From positions 2,058,309 through 2,122,308 of the forward strand of contig NZ_LT732535.1 of NCBI RefSeq assembly GCF_900156915.1: a DNA stretch of 64,000 nucleotides, read 5' to 3'. A model generated the notes under the pieces. The model saw only the letters and a program-made list of their open reading frames with translations, had not been told where the DNA came from and made no database searches. This stretch comes from Sediminibacillus massiliensis. GTDB lineage: Bacteria > Bacillota > Bacilli > Bacillales > Amphibacillaceae. Below, in pieces: positions 44,911-57,016 of the stretch; position 1 is the first letter of the stretch, and each line of letters starts with the position of its first letter. The translations under genes were made by a program, and so were the position numbers.

Positions 44911-44955
44911 CGCCCATCATGAGAGAAAACACCGGCGTCCTACTGTCTCAGAAAG

Positions 44956-45094
44956 CGGGAATTTCCCCTTCGACTACCTAATCGTTCCAAACAACCCCGA
45001 ATCTCCCCTTTTTCAAGGTGAATCGCCCCGTTCATGGCGATAATCTCCCCAAAAACAGGATTAATTTCCCGCAAACACTCATTTTTCTCCCCGA
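44956..45094. repeat. Direct repeat copy B (139 bp)
   Basis: Second copy of the element at 44772-44910. It contains the same AAGGTGAATCGCCCCG and CCCCAAAAACAGGATTAATT blocks. It is followed by a GC-rich stretch before the galactonate dehydratase stop. Confidence 0.8.
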
Positions 45095-45161
45095 ACCGCG
45101 CCGCCACCGGAGCCCCGCGGCACCCTAGGCCGGCGTCGCGACGCCCAGAGCCAACACTAAT

Positions 45162-46310
45162 CTACCACTCTGCAATACTGCCATCCTGATGCCTCCAAAT
45201 CGGATTGCGCCAGTGCTTGACGTCTTTTGCTTTCTCCCGGACATACTCTTCATCGATTTCGATGCCGAGTCCCGGGCCATCCGGTATCTTTACATAACCG
45301 TCTTTGTAGGCAAATACGCTGCGATCTTTGATGTAATCAAGGATGTCGTTTTCCTGATTATAGTGGATGCCAAGGCTTTGCTCCTGGATGAACGCGTTGT
45401 GTGATGTAGCGTCCACCTGCAGGCAAGCCGCGAGTGCGATCGGGCCGAGTGGGCAGTGCGGAGCAAGTGCCACATCGTATGCTTCCGCCATCGAAGCGAT
45501 TTTCTTCGTTTCGGTGATGCCTCCGGCGTGCGAGAGGTCAGGCTGAATAATGTCAACATAGCCTCCTGCAAGTACGCCTTTGAAATCCCATCTCGAGAAC
45601 ATCCGCTCACCAGTCGCGATTGGAATATAAGTGTGCTGCGCGATTTCTTTCAGGGCTTCATTATTTTGGGACAATACGGGCTCCTCGATGAACATTGGCC
45701 GGTAAGCTTCCAGCTCTTTTGCCAGAATCTTGGCCATCGGTTTATGGACCCTGCCGTGAAAATCGATGCCAATGCCGACGCTGTTGCCGACTGCTTCCCT
45801 GACAGCAGCTATCCGGCTGACCGCCTCATCGATTTTTTCCAGGGAGTCAATATACTGCAATTCTTCGGTCCCGTTCATTTTCACGGCTGTAAACCCGGCC
45901 CCGACTACTTCTTTGGCCGCTTGTCCCACTTCTGCCGGACGGTCTCCGCCAATCCAGGAATATACCTTGATCGTATCCCGGCACTTGCCGCCCATCAAAT
46001 CGTAGACAGGGGCATTGTAATATTTCCCTTTGATATCCCAGAGCGCCTGATCGATGCCGGCAATCGCACTCATCAAAATCGGGCCGCCCCTGTAAAAGCC
46101 AGACCGGTACATCTTGTTCCAGTGATCTTCAATCGGGAGCGGGTCTTCTCCGACAAGTCCTTCCATCAATTCTTCTACTGCCGCTTTTACCGAATGCGCC
46201 CTGCCCTCGATGACCGGCTCTCCCCAGCCGGTGATTCCTTCATCTGTCTCGATTTTCAGAAACAGCCATCTCGGCGGGACTTGAAATAATTCAAAGCTGG
46301 TGATTTTCAT
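45162..46310 (-). CDS. dgoD: D-galactonate dehydratase
   Basis: A 382-aa enolase-superfamily enzyme converting D-galactonate to 2-keto-3-deoxy-D-galactonate. It is very close to E. coli DgoD throughout, including [53 protein letters not shown], metal ligands in IDFHGR, FIEEPVL and ATGERMF, and the catalytic His in [14 protein letters not shown]. It is the last gene of the galactan locus, two bases after the aldolase gene. This implies that galactose is oxidised to galactonate or that galactonate is co-used. Confidence 0.95.
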   Translation of the reverse strand: MKITSFELFQVPPRWLFLKIETDEGITGWGEPVIEGRAHSVKAAVEELMEGLVGEDPLPIEDHWNKMYRSGFYRGGPILMSAIAGIDQALWDIKGKYYNAPVYDLMGGKCRDTIKVYSWIGGDRPAEVGQAAKEVVGAGFTAVKMNGTEELQYIDSLEKIDEAVSRIAAVREAVGNSVGIGIDFHGRVHKPMAKILAKELEAYRPMFIEEPVLSQNNEALKEIAQHTYIPIATGERMFSRWDFKGVLAGGYVDIIQPDLSHAGGITETKKIASMAEAYDVALAPHCPLGPIALAACLQVDATSHNAFIQEQSLGIHYNQENDILDYIKDRSVFAYKDGYVKIPDGPGLGIEIDEEYVREKAKDVKHWRNPIWRHQDGSIAEW

Positions 46311-46312
46311 TT

Positions 46313-46969
46313 CTATTCCTCCTCATTTGATCGGCCGCGCTCGATCGCCGCCTTGAAATGTCTGGCGATTTCTGTCAATTTGCCATAATCCTCTGCTTTG
46401 ATTGCCTTCTTGTCTACTAGAGAGCCGCCGACACCTAATGCCACTGCTCCGCTTCGAATGAAAAATTCCGCATTATCCACCGTGATTCCGCCAGTCGGCA
46501 TGACCGGAATATGGCTGAGCGGTCCTTGCAGGTTTTTAATGAAGTTCTGGTTCAGCGAGTCCCCCGGGAACACCTTCAACAAATCGGCTCCGGCCGTGTA
46601 AGCGTTGACTGCTTCTGTCGGTGTCATCACGCCGGGTATGGAAATTTTCCCGTAGCGATTGGCCATCCTTACCGTTGGTTCATCGAAGTTTGGAGAAAAA
46701 ATAAAATCCGCTCCCGCGTCGATTGCCATTTTCGCTGTCTCTGCATCCAATACGGTGCCTGCTCCGACCAACACCTCTTTACCAAACTTCTCTTTTATGC
46801 GCTCGATGAGCTGGTAAGAACCTTTTGTATCTACAGTGATTTCCAGTGCACCGACACCACCCTCGACAAGTGCTTCAGCAATAGGAACGGCCTGGTTTTC
46901 CTTCGGTTTCCGGATTACCGCTACGAGTCCGGATTCTTTCAATTTGATAAGGTTCGTCCATTTTTCCAC
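46313..46969 (-). CDS. KDPG/KDPGal aldolase
   Basis: A 218-aa class I aldolase of the Eda/DgoA family, splitting 2-keto-3-deoxy-6-phospho-gluconate or -galactonate into pyruvate and glyceraldehyde 3-phosphate. It has [42 protein letters not shown], the Schiff-base Lys in DLLKVFPGD and [10 protein letters not shown]. Its position beside dgoD favours the galactonate route. The DgoK kinase that would supply its substrate is not in the window. Confidence 0.9.
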   Translation of the reverse strand: MEKWTNLIKLKESGLVAVIRKPKENQAVPIAEALVEGGVGALEITVDTKGSYQLIERIKEKFGKEVLVGAGTVLDAETAKMAIDAGADFIFSPNFDEPTVRMANRYGKISIPGVMTPTEAVNAYTAGADLLKVFPGDSLNQNFIKNLQGPLSHIPVMPTGGITVDNAEFFIRSGAVALGVGGSLVDKKAIKAEDYGKLTEIARHFKAAIERGRSNEEE

Positions 46970-46995
46970 TTCACTTCTCTCCCTTCAGCCTTGTA

Positions 46996-48750
46996 CTACA
47001 CTGCCTGACTGTCCGTTATATCAACACCGTCCAATTTATGCTGATCAAGCAGTTGAACTTCATGTGTTGTTGTGTGTTCCAGCTCGAGAATAACTATTTC
47101 GTTATCCTTCTCTTTCAATAATGGCCCCGGCAAGTACAGCCGCTGCTGGGGACCAGCTGTGTTCCAATACCTTCCAAGATTGAAGCCGTTGATGAAAATG
47201 TTCCCTTTTGTGAAACCAGTACTATCGACAAACGTATCGTGCAAGCCGTCGGCATCGAAAGTGCCTCGGAAAAATTTCGGGTAGCGGGAATCTCCTTCCA
47301 CCTCATAGTCTTCAGGCAATCGATCAAGTTCGATCGCATACATTTCCCAGTTGAAAAAGTATTGATTCCCAAGCCAGATGTTGCGGGTGATTCCCTTTTT
47401 GTCTGATAAATGTTCGCCATAATTTGCTCTTCCCATGTTCTCTGTCAGGATTTCCAGCGTGTTGATCTGGTCAGGGAAATGGAGTGTTATCTTTCGTTCC
47501 TCATCATTTTTATAGATAGTAGACTGATATTTTCCGTTTATATAAATAAAGGCCCGGTCATGGATATCATCGATTTTCATTCCTAAATCGCCTTGTCTGT
47601 TTATCTCGGTCCTGTAGAGCGTATAACCATATGCTTGATCGATCGCTTCCATCGACTGCGGAACAATCGCCTCGACCTTCCTGCTGATTTGGGATAAAGT
47701 ATCGAAAAGGCTCACCGATTCCTCCAAGGCAACAGCCCCGTAACTTTTAGAAGAAATCGTACTCACATAGTCTTCCGGCACTTGTCTATATTCGCTGAGC
47801 ACTTTTTTGGCAGCACGGTATTTGTCCGTGATTTCGCCGTTTTCCGTAAGCAGACTATCATAGTCGTAACTGGTGATGGTCGGATAATAGATATCATAAT
47901 GATTGGCGCCGTTCATGAAACCGAAATTGGTCCCGCCGTGGAACATATAGAAATTGACGGAGCTTCCCTTTTCCAGCAGTTCCTTAAACACATCCGCAGC
48001 ATCTCCGGCATCCCTTGTATGATGTTCACCGGTCCAATAATCGAACCAGCCGATCCAGAACTCGGCAACCATCTTCGGGGAACCGGGCTTGAATTTTTCC
48101 AGTTGTTCAAAAGCACTCTCTACCTTGGAACCAAAATTCAAGGTAGTGGTCACGTCAGGCAGGGAACCTTGGTGGATGAATTCAGGACCATCCGATGTAA
48201 ACAAGAAAGTATCGAGGCCATGTTTTTCATACTGCCCTTTGAAAAAGGCCAAGTATTCCTGGTCGTTGCCGTATGCTCCGTATTCGTTCTCAATCTGCAT
48301 CGCGATGACCGGACCGCCGTTTTGAGACAAATACGGACGGAATTTAGGAAGCAACACGTCATAATATTCTTCGACATGTTTTAAATAAGCAGGATTGCTG
48401 CTGCGCAGTACAAGGTCATCTTCCTTCAGCAGCCAGGCCGGAAGTCCACCCATTTCCCATTCTGCACAAATATAAGGGGAAGGGCGGATAATCACATATA
48501 ATCCCAATTCGTGGGCAAGCTGGATGAACCGCTCGACATCCGCCATCCCGTCAAAATGATACTCTCCCTTTTTCGGTTCATGAAAATTCCATGGAATATA
48601 CGTCTCAACAGTATTTAACCCCAATGCTTTCAGTTTCTGCAGCCTGTCTTCCCAATGTTCCGGCACGGTGCGGAAATAATGGACCGCACCGGACAGAATT
48701 TGAAAGACTTCGTCATCTAGATAAAATTGCCCATTCTTCGCTTGCAGCAT
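46996..48750 (-). CDS. Glycoside hydrolase family 35 beta-galactosidase
   Basis: A 584-aa GH35 enzyme with no signal peptide. The N-terminal barrel has the family pattern QILSGAVHYFR and NTVETYIPWNFHEP; the acid/base Glu is in AMQIENEYGAYG and the nucleophile Glu in MVAEFWIGWFDYWTG. C-terminal beta-sandwich domains follow, ending with NIFINGFNLGRYWN. It acts on terminal beta-galactose of imported oligosaccharides. It follows GH42 by 20 bases. Confidence 0.93.
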   Translation of the reverse strand: MLQAKNGQFYLDDEVFQILSGAVHYFRTVPEHWEDRLQKLKALGLNTVETYIPWNFHEPKKGEYHFDGMADVERFIQLAHELGLYVIIRPSPYICAEWEMGGLPAWLLKEDDLVLRSSNPAYLKHVEEYYDVLLPKFRPYLSQNGGPVIAMQIENEYGAYGNDQEYLAFFKGQYEKHGLDTFLFTSDGPEFIHQGSLPDVTTTLNFGSKVESAFEQLEKFKPGSPKMVAEFWIGWFDYWTGEHHTRDAGDAADVFKELLEKGSSVNFYMFHGGTNFGFMNGANHYDIYYPTITSYDYDSLLTENGEITDKYRAAKKVLSEYRQVPEDYVSTISSKSYGAVALEESVSLFDTLSQISRKVEAIVPQSMEAIDQAYGYTLYRTEINRQGDLGMKIDDIHDRAFIYINGKYQSTIYKNDEERKITLHFPDQINTLEILTENMGRANYGEHLSDKKGITRNIWLGNQYFFNWEMYAIELDRLPEDYEVEGDSRYPKFFRGTFDADGLHDTFVDSTGFTKGNIFINGFNLGRYWNTAGPQQRLYLPGPLLKEKDNEIVILELEHTTTHEVQLLDQHKLDGVDITDSQAV

Positions 48751-48769
48751 GGTTCTCCCTCCGATTCAC

Positions 48770-50833
48770 CTATTGTTTTTCCTGTTTCAGTATTACGAGC
48801 CCAAAAGCTTCGAGTACGATTTCCCGTTCCGCCTTTGCTTCGTTTATCAAGTCTGTAAAACCCGCCCCGGGCAATGCGACTGTCCGTTTTTCTTCCGTAA
48901 AATTCATCAGGAAGATGTAATCATTGCGGCCATCTGTCCTGGATTGGGCGGATACCCCTTCCGGCAGGCTGGCATCGATGGCTTTCCTGATGCCGATATC
49001 CTCGATAAGCCTGCTGTAAAATTCGTCATGGAAAGGCTGCTTATTCCTTGAAGCGATATAATAGGCTTTGCCTTGCCCGTGCTCGTTGACCGTAAGCGCC
49101 GGCCGCCCTGCATAAAAGTCATCCTGATAAGAAGCTATTGCTTCTGCCCCTTCTAAATGAATCAAATCGCATAACTCAAAGGCTGTAAATTCACCGTTCA
49201 AATTCAAAGCATTTGCCCCCGTTTTGATGCTGTTCGTCTGGCCGTCATGCAGTCCGTCGATTTCCTCCGACCAGATACCGAGTGTCTTACGGAGCGGTCC
49301 TGGAAAGCCCTCTAAAAAGGTCAAGTCATTCCCGTTGACGATACCAGACCAATAGGTGGTCACAAATGTGCCGCCCTGGTTCACAAATTCTTCTATTTTC
49401 TCGCCGACACCAGGTCGGACCATATACAGCATCGGTGCAACGACTAATTTATATTTGGAAATATCACTGTCCATGTCGATCACATCTACAGGGACGCCGT
49501 TTTTCCAGAACGACTGGTAATGTTCGGCAACCGTCTTTTCATATTTCACACCTTGGTTGCGCGGTCCTTGTGCATCTTTGACCGCCCATCTGTTTTCGGT
49601 ATCAAAAATAATTGCCACTTCCGCTTCCACCGTCGTGCCGACAATGGAATCGAGTTGTTCAAGGATAGCGCCGACTTCGGTGACATCTTTGAACACTCTG
49701 GTATGCTCATGCCCGACATGATCGACGACCGCACCATGGAATTTCTCGCTCGACCCCCGGCTTTTCCGCCACTGGAAGTACTGGACAGAATCGGAACCGT
49801 GGGCCACAGCCTGCATGGAAGAAAGCAAGTGCATGCCAGGTCGCTTGAGCTTGCTGACCGGCTGCCAGTTTGTCTGGCTCGGTGTGCTTTCCATCAGTAA
49901 AAATGGCTTGCCGCCTTTGATGGAACGGAACATGTCATGATTCATCCCCACCCATGCGGCCTGGTTGACATCACCTTCCGCATCATGCCAGGTCGGATAG
50001 GAATCCCAGGAGACAAAATCGAGGGCATCGGCGAATTTGGCATAGTTAAGCCCTTCAAACGCTTCCATAAAATTGGTGGTGACAGGCAGATCTGGGTTGA
50101 CTGCCTTGAGAGGTTTGACTTCATGTTGATAAAAATCGAGCGTTTGGTCTGTCACAAACCGCTTCCAGTCAAGGTTCAACCCATGGACCATCGATTCTCC
50201 GTGCGGTGCCGGCGACTCGACTTGTGACCAGGAGGTGTATGTATGGCTCCAGAACGTCGTCCACCAGGCATCGTTCAGGTTATCCAATGTTTGATATTTT
50301 TGCTCGAGCCAGTCGCGGAATGCTTCCTGACAATAATCACAATGACATTCGCCGCCATATTCATTGGATATATGCCAGCCGATTACTGCCGGGTGTTCCG
50401 AATATCTGTCGGCCAGTTTGCTGTTCATGATTGACACTTTCTCCCTGTATACAGGAGAGCTGTAACAATGATTATGCCTTAACCCATGCAGGTTTCTGAC
50501 CCGGTTCGGGCCTACCCGGAGCACTTCTTTGTATTTTTCGGACATCCATGCCGGACGTGCTCCTGTCGGGGTGGCAAGGAATGCATAGATCCAGTTCTCA
50601 GCCAGCGTATCAAGGACATGATCAAGCCACTCGAAGCGAAAAACGCCTTCCTCCGGCTCAAGCTTTGTCCAGGAAAAAATGCCAACCGACATGACATTGC
50701 ATTTTGCCTTCTTCATTAATCGGATATCTTCTTCAAATATGCCTGGATACTTCTCCCACTGTTCCGGATTATAATCCGCTCCGTGCAGCATTTTTGGGAT
50801 TTTTGCGCTTACGGGTTCGTATTTCTTTGTCAT
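48770..50833 (-). CDS. ganA: Glycoside hydrolase family 42 beta-galactosidase
   Basis: A 687-aa GH42 enzyme hydrolysing beta-1,4-galacto-oligosaccharides, equivalent to GanA of Bacillus. It has HGADYNPEQW, the acid/base Glu in WHISNEYGGECHCDYC (with the zinc cysteines), the nucleophile Glu in FLLMESTPSQTNW, then the trimerisation domain and a small C-terminal domain. ATG at 50833 is chosen because GACAGGTGATTCCT precedes it. It starts just after a strong terminator behind the galactanase gene. Confidence 0.94.
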   Translation of the reverse strand: MTKKYEPVSAKIPKMLHGADYNPEQWEKYPGIFEEDIRLMKKAKCNVMSVGIFSWTKLEPEEGVFRFEWLDHVLDTLAENWIYAFLATPTGARPAWMSEKYKEVLRVGPNRVRNLHGLRHNHCYSSPVYREKVSIMNSKLADRYSEHPAVIGWHISNEYGGECHCDYCQEAFRDWLEQKYQTLDNLNDAWWTTFWSHTYTSWSQVESPAPHGESMVHGLNLDWKRFVTDQTLDFYQHEVKPLKAVNPDLPVTTNFMEAFEGLNYAKFADALDFVSWDSYPTWHDAEGDVNQAAWVGMNHDMFRSIKGGKPFLLMESTPSQTNWQPVSKLKRPGMHLLSSMQAVAHGSDSVQYFQWRKSRGSSEKFHGAVVDHVGHEHTRVFKDVTEVGAILEQLDSIVGTTVEAEVAIIFDTENRWAVKDAQGPRNQGVKYEKTVAEHYQSFWKNGVPVDVIDMDSDISKYKLVVAPMLYMVRPGVGEKIEEFVNQGGTFVTTYWSGIVNGNDLTFLEGFPGPLRKTLGIWSEEIDGLHDGQTNSIKTGANALNLNGEFTAFELCDLIHLEGAEAIASYQDDFYAGRPALTVNEHGQGKAYYIASRNKQPFHDEFYSRLIEDIGIRKAIDASLPEGVSAQSRTDGRNDYIFLMNFTEEKRTVALPGAGFTDLINEAKAEREIVLEAFGLVILKQEKQ

Positions 50834-50875
50834 AGGAATCACCTGTCTTTCCATCTTATTTGCATGGCCGATATG

Positions 50876-50914
50876 TAAAAAGCCCCTTGTTCCCCTGCAC
50901 GGAAAACAAGGGGG
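50876..50914 (-). terminator. Terminator between galactanase and GH42 genes
   Basis: On the minus strand CCCCTTGTT pairs with AACAAGGGG and is followed by CTTTTTAC. Genes from GH42 onward must rely on read-through or a separate promoter. Confidence 0.85.
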
Positions 50915-50925
50915 AGATATGGATA

Positions 50926-53550
50926 TTACTGTTTTTCTAAAACTACATGGTCGAGATAACCGGTATAGGAGCCGCTTGTTGTTGCATCGAAGTTGATCTC
51001 CAGATTGCCGTTTTCGACTTTTATGTCTTCGACTGTGTATTTCCGCCAGATCATTTTGCCATCCGGAACTTTGACGGTTTTCACGGCACTGCTGTATTCC
51101 CTGCCCTGGGTAAAGGCAGACAATTCCATTTCTGTTTCGCCTGTTGTCTGATTATCGCCTCGTGCGTAAAGGGACAATGTATATACACCATCCGGTAGCT
51201 TCTTCGCTTTCTGTCTGAGATTCACGCTTTCTCCTGGATCAAGCGAGAACTTGAACGAGTTGTCACCCGCATAAGCTTCTGTCACGTAATCTTCCGGCGA
51301 GATAACACCGGCTGTTTTAGATTTCGTTTTCAATTTCCAGCCAGCAAGGTCACCACTTTCAAACCCGCCGTTTTCAAGCAAGTCGTCACTGTAATCGTAC
51401 ACAGCTTTGTAGCTTGCGTTTACTATTGGACTGTAGCTCAGCAACGTCCTTTCCGATCCCCATGAGCCTGAAGCATATTGATAGCCGGTACGCTTGGCAG
51501 TCGCTTTGATTTGGACGTTTCGGGAAATCTGGATTGGGCCGGAATAGACACGGATCGAATCATAAGCTTTAATATACGGCGCTCCTACGAGCTCTTTTGT
51601 CGATCCCTCTCCAGTTACCGGATTTGCTCCATCAAGTGTAAAGTAAATCCCTGCATTGGCAGTTCCTGTATCCAATTCAATGTACTCTCCGCCTTCGGCA
51701 ACATGTCTAGTCGAGTAAGAATAGCCATCCCCGTCGACAACATTCACTTCACTGTCGGCCGGCAAACTAAAAGTCGGGGCTTCTGCCACGGCAGAAGGGG
51801 ATTCTCTGACAATTACATGGGCAAATGCATTGTCTTCTTTACCTGCGACACTTCCAAAGACGATGTATTCGCCCGGAACTTGGACGTTAACTGCCGTGAC
51901 ATCTTCCTCGTTCCAGACAACCGGCTGCTTGGTAATGGTACGTTTGGTATCACCCATCATGCCATTGTTCTTCACTGCAACGATTTCTTCAGGCATGTTC
52001 AGTCTGTTTCCTTTTTCCACTACCACTTGTGTTTCCCAACCATAACTGTAATCCTGAGCATCTGCCGGGACAGATTGAGTTCCCCTTACAAGATCGAATG
52101 TTTTCAAGGATGGAAGCGCATAGCCATTAATATCAAATAGACCTGCAACTTCCCAACCTGTACCATAAGGAGCTGCCCATCCTGTCGTATTGCCAGGCAG
52201 CCATGCCGGTTCCCAGTAAAATGCTCCAAGCCCTTTTTCATTGTCGATGTTTGCGGCCACATTGAGCACTTCTCGGAGAGCGGTTGCTTGTCCCTGTATG
52301 GAAGCAGCCAAACCAACCGTACTAACATCGCCATGCTTAAAGTTTTGCGGCGTATCATCACCGGCATCTTCCTGGATTGTCCATGGATAAGCTGTTTCGG
52401 CGATGAACGCATATTTCCCGTATTTCTCGGTTATATCGTTCAAATTATCAAGCACTTGATCGTAAGTACCATGCCATGATGGATAATAAGATGCACCGAT
52501 CGCATCATAGTCGACATCATTTTTTTCCAAAGCGGAAGCAAAACTGTTATAAAGCCATGTGTTGTTTCCATTGGCAAGATGGAAAGAAACCAGCGTTTCC
52601 TTCGAAGGGTTACCGGCATTCGGATCCGTGTTTCTCACCGCTGCCGCTCCTGCTTTGAAAATGTCCACTGCAACAGGATTCATGTACCCCTTACCGTCAA
52701 GGTTGAATTGCTGCTCCAAAATATCTGTGTTTGTTTCATTGCCGATTCCTACCATATTCGGGTAAACCCCGGCATCCTTCATTTTTTCTAAAGACTTTGT
52801 CGTAAATTCGCTTACTGCATCAACCAGTTCCTGTCCTGTCAGGTCTGCCCATTCTTTCGGTTTGATTTGCTGACCTGGGTGAGCCCAGAAATCGCTGTAA
52901 TGGAAAGTGACAAACAGCTTCATACCTCTTTCTTTTGCCTGCTTTGCTAGCGATATGGTGGATGCCAAGTTGCTGTTACCGCCGCCATATTGGTTGCCGA
53001 ATTCATCATTCGGGTCATTCCAAACTCGAAGACGTACCCAGTTGACACCGTTTTCCTCCAAAACATCAAATAAGTGGGCTTCCTGCCCATCCGTATCATA
53101 AAACGTTTTACCTTCCTTCATGATTTGATACAAGGAAGAAACATCTGCTCCCATCATGAAGTCGGGTCTGTTGTTGTTTTGCAGTTCAGGAATAGGCTCC
53201 ACTATTGGCGTTGGGCCACCTGTAACGGCCACTTCACTGCTGGCCTGGTATTCCTGTCCTTTCTCATCCACTGCATTTAAGGTGATAGTGGCTTTCCCCG
53301 TACCTATGGCATCGATTCTGCCAGTCTTCGAGTCTAGTTCTACCACGTTTTCATTGCTTACTTGCCAGCTATAATCTTTAATCGTTACTTCTTCATCCGT
53401 AGTGAACTGCAATACAGAAAAATCACCAGGAACCATCGTGAAGTCGCCGCCTTTGATGGCAACAGGCGATGCAGCCGCTGATACCGGAGGAACTAGCGCA
53501 AACAACATCACCAAGGCTATTATCAAGCTTAGTACTTTACCCAATTTCAT
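50926..53550 (-). CDS. ganB: Secreted modular GH53 endo-beta-1,4-galactanase
   Basis: An 874-aa extracellular enzyme cutting beta-1,4-galactan of pectin side chains. Layout: signal peptide (1-26, ending PPVSAAAS); a BIG2-type Ig domain (about 30-108); the GH53 barrel (about 125-490) with acid/base Glu in MVGIGNETNTD and nucleophile Glu in AFIAETAYPWT; a Big_4-like domain (about 500-580); a chitobiase-C-like segment (about 590-690); and a C-terminal CBM61-like galactan-binding domain (about 715-874, beginning LLENGGFESGDLAGW). It is twice the length of B. subtilis GanB because of the extra modules. AAGGAGATAAGAGAA precedes the ATG, which overlaps an upstream small ORF. Confidence 0.93.
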   Translation of the reverse strand: MKLGKVLSLIIALVMLFALVPPVSAAASPVAIKGGDFTMVPGDFSVLQFTTDEEVTIKDYSWQVSNENVVELDSKTGRIDAIGTGKATITLNAVDEKGQEYQASSEVAVTGGPTPIVEPIPELQNNNRPDFMMGADVSSLYQIMKEGKTFYDTDGQEAHLFDVLEENGVNWVRLRVWNDPNDEFGNQYGGGNSNLASTISLAKQAKERGMKLFVTFHYSDFWAHPGQQIKPKEWADLTGQELVDAVSEFTTKSLEKMKDAGVYPNMVGIGNETNTDILEQQFNLDGKGYMNPVAVDIFKAGAAAVRNTDPNAGNPSKETLVSFHLANGNNTWLYNSFASALEKNDVDYDAIGASYYPSWHGTYDQVLDNLNDITEKYGKYAFIAETAYPWTIQEDAGDDTPQNFKHGDVSTVGLAASIQGQATALREVLNVAANIDNEKGLGAFYWEPAWLPGNTTGWAAPYGTGWEVAGLFDINGYALPSLKTFDLVRGTQSVPADAQDYSYGWETQVVVEKGNRLNMPEEIVAVKNNGMMGDTKRTITKQPVVWNEEDVTAVNVQVPGEYIVFGSVAGKEDNAFAHVIVRESPSAVAEAPTFSLPADSEVNVVDGDGYSYSTRHVAEGGEYIELDTGTANAGIYFTLDGANPVTGEGSTKELVGAPYIKAYDSIRVYSGPIQISRNVQIKATAKRTGYQYASGSWGSERTLLSYSPIVNASYKAVYDYSDDLLENGGFESGDLAGWKLKTKSKTAGVISPEDYVTEAYAGDNSFKFSLDPGESVNLRQKAKKLPDGVYTLSLYARGDNQTTGETEMELSAFTQGREYSSAVKTVKVPDGKMIWRKYTVEDIKVENGNLEINFDATTSGSYTGYLDHVVLEKQ

Positions 53551-53647
53551 TTCTCTTATCTCCTTCTACAAAAATGGTTAAATTCCTGTCACTTGTTTGG
53601 AAAGGTGAAAACCCTCTTATTTTCTCCTTCACTCTTGAAAGCTGCAT
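53537..53647 (-). CDS. 36-aa leader ORF overlapping the galactanase start
   Basis: The ATG at 53647 has a perfect AAGGAGGTGAAC site. The 36-residue product is basic and has no signal peptide or membrane span. Its stop falls 14 bases inside the galactanase gene, so translation of the two may be coupled. It is probably a regulatory leader or a short peptide. It could also be chance, but the ribosome site is among the strongest in the window. Confidence 0.5.
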   Translation of the reverse strand: MQLSRVKEKIRGFSPFQTSDRNLTIFVEGDKRNEIG

Positions 53648-53855
53648 GTTCACCTCCTTAGGGAAGTCTGCTAACCTTTCAAACAACAAAACCGCCTGCC
53701 CTGTAACGGGACAGGGAACAGGCAGTTTGGTCATTAGTGCTATATGCTTCAATCAGCGGTGAAGGTTTCATACCTGTTCCTGCACCTGGAGTATCAAGCC
53801 ACTATGAACTTTTGAAAATCAGAGATGAAGATGGTTGCCTTTTATTCGAGACCCG
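53551..53855. other. Spacer between GH2 and galactanase genes
   Basis: A 305-bp region containing a terminator hairpin (53692-53728) and the leader ORF (53537-53647). A weak promoter pair, TTGATA with TATGAA at a 19-bp spacing on the minus strand upstream of the hairpin, is possible but not convincing. Confidence 0.5.
53692..53728 (-). terminator. Hairpin between GH2 and galactanase genes
   Basis: On the minus strand GCCTG..CCCTGT pairs with ACAGGG..CAGGC (small internal loop), followed by GGTTTTGTTG. The T-tract is interrupted, so it could be a partial terminator or attenuator ahead of the leader ORF. Confidence 0.6.
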
Positions 53856-56987
<3,132 letters not shown>

Positions 56988-57016
56988 CTATAAAAGTGCA
57001 AATTTTACTAAAAAGA

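Larger units (their letters stand above)
44708..45161. other. Gene-free region with a repeated element
   Basis: Holds the ATPase terminator, two copies of a 139-bp repeat and a very GC-rich segment (about 45097-45150). I see no coding gene. A 63-codon minus-strand frame over copy A lacks support. Confidence 0.6.

Noticed and set aside
44741..44932. 63-codon minus-strand frame over repeat copy A
   Set aside because: No ribosome binding site, not maintained in copy B, and it covers a non-coding repeat next to a terminator.
45456..46289. 277-codon plus-strand frame
   Set aside because: Antisense to dgoD, which is conserved end to end; the open frame follows from codon bias on the other strand.
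47782..48384. 200-codon plus-strand frame
   Set aside because: Antisense to the GH35 gene with clear catalytic motifs on the minus strand.
51478..52140. 220-codon plus-strand frame
   Set aside because: Antisense to the GH53 galactanase, no ribosome site and no domain seen.
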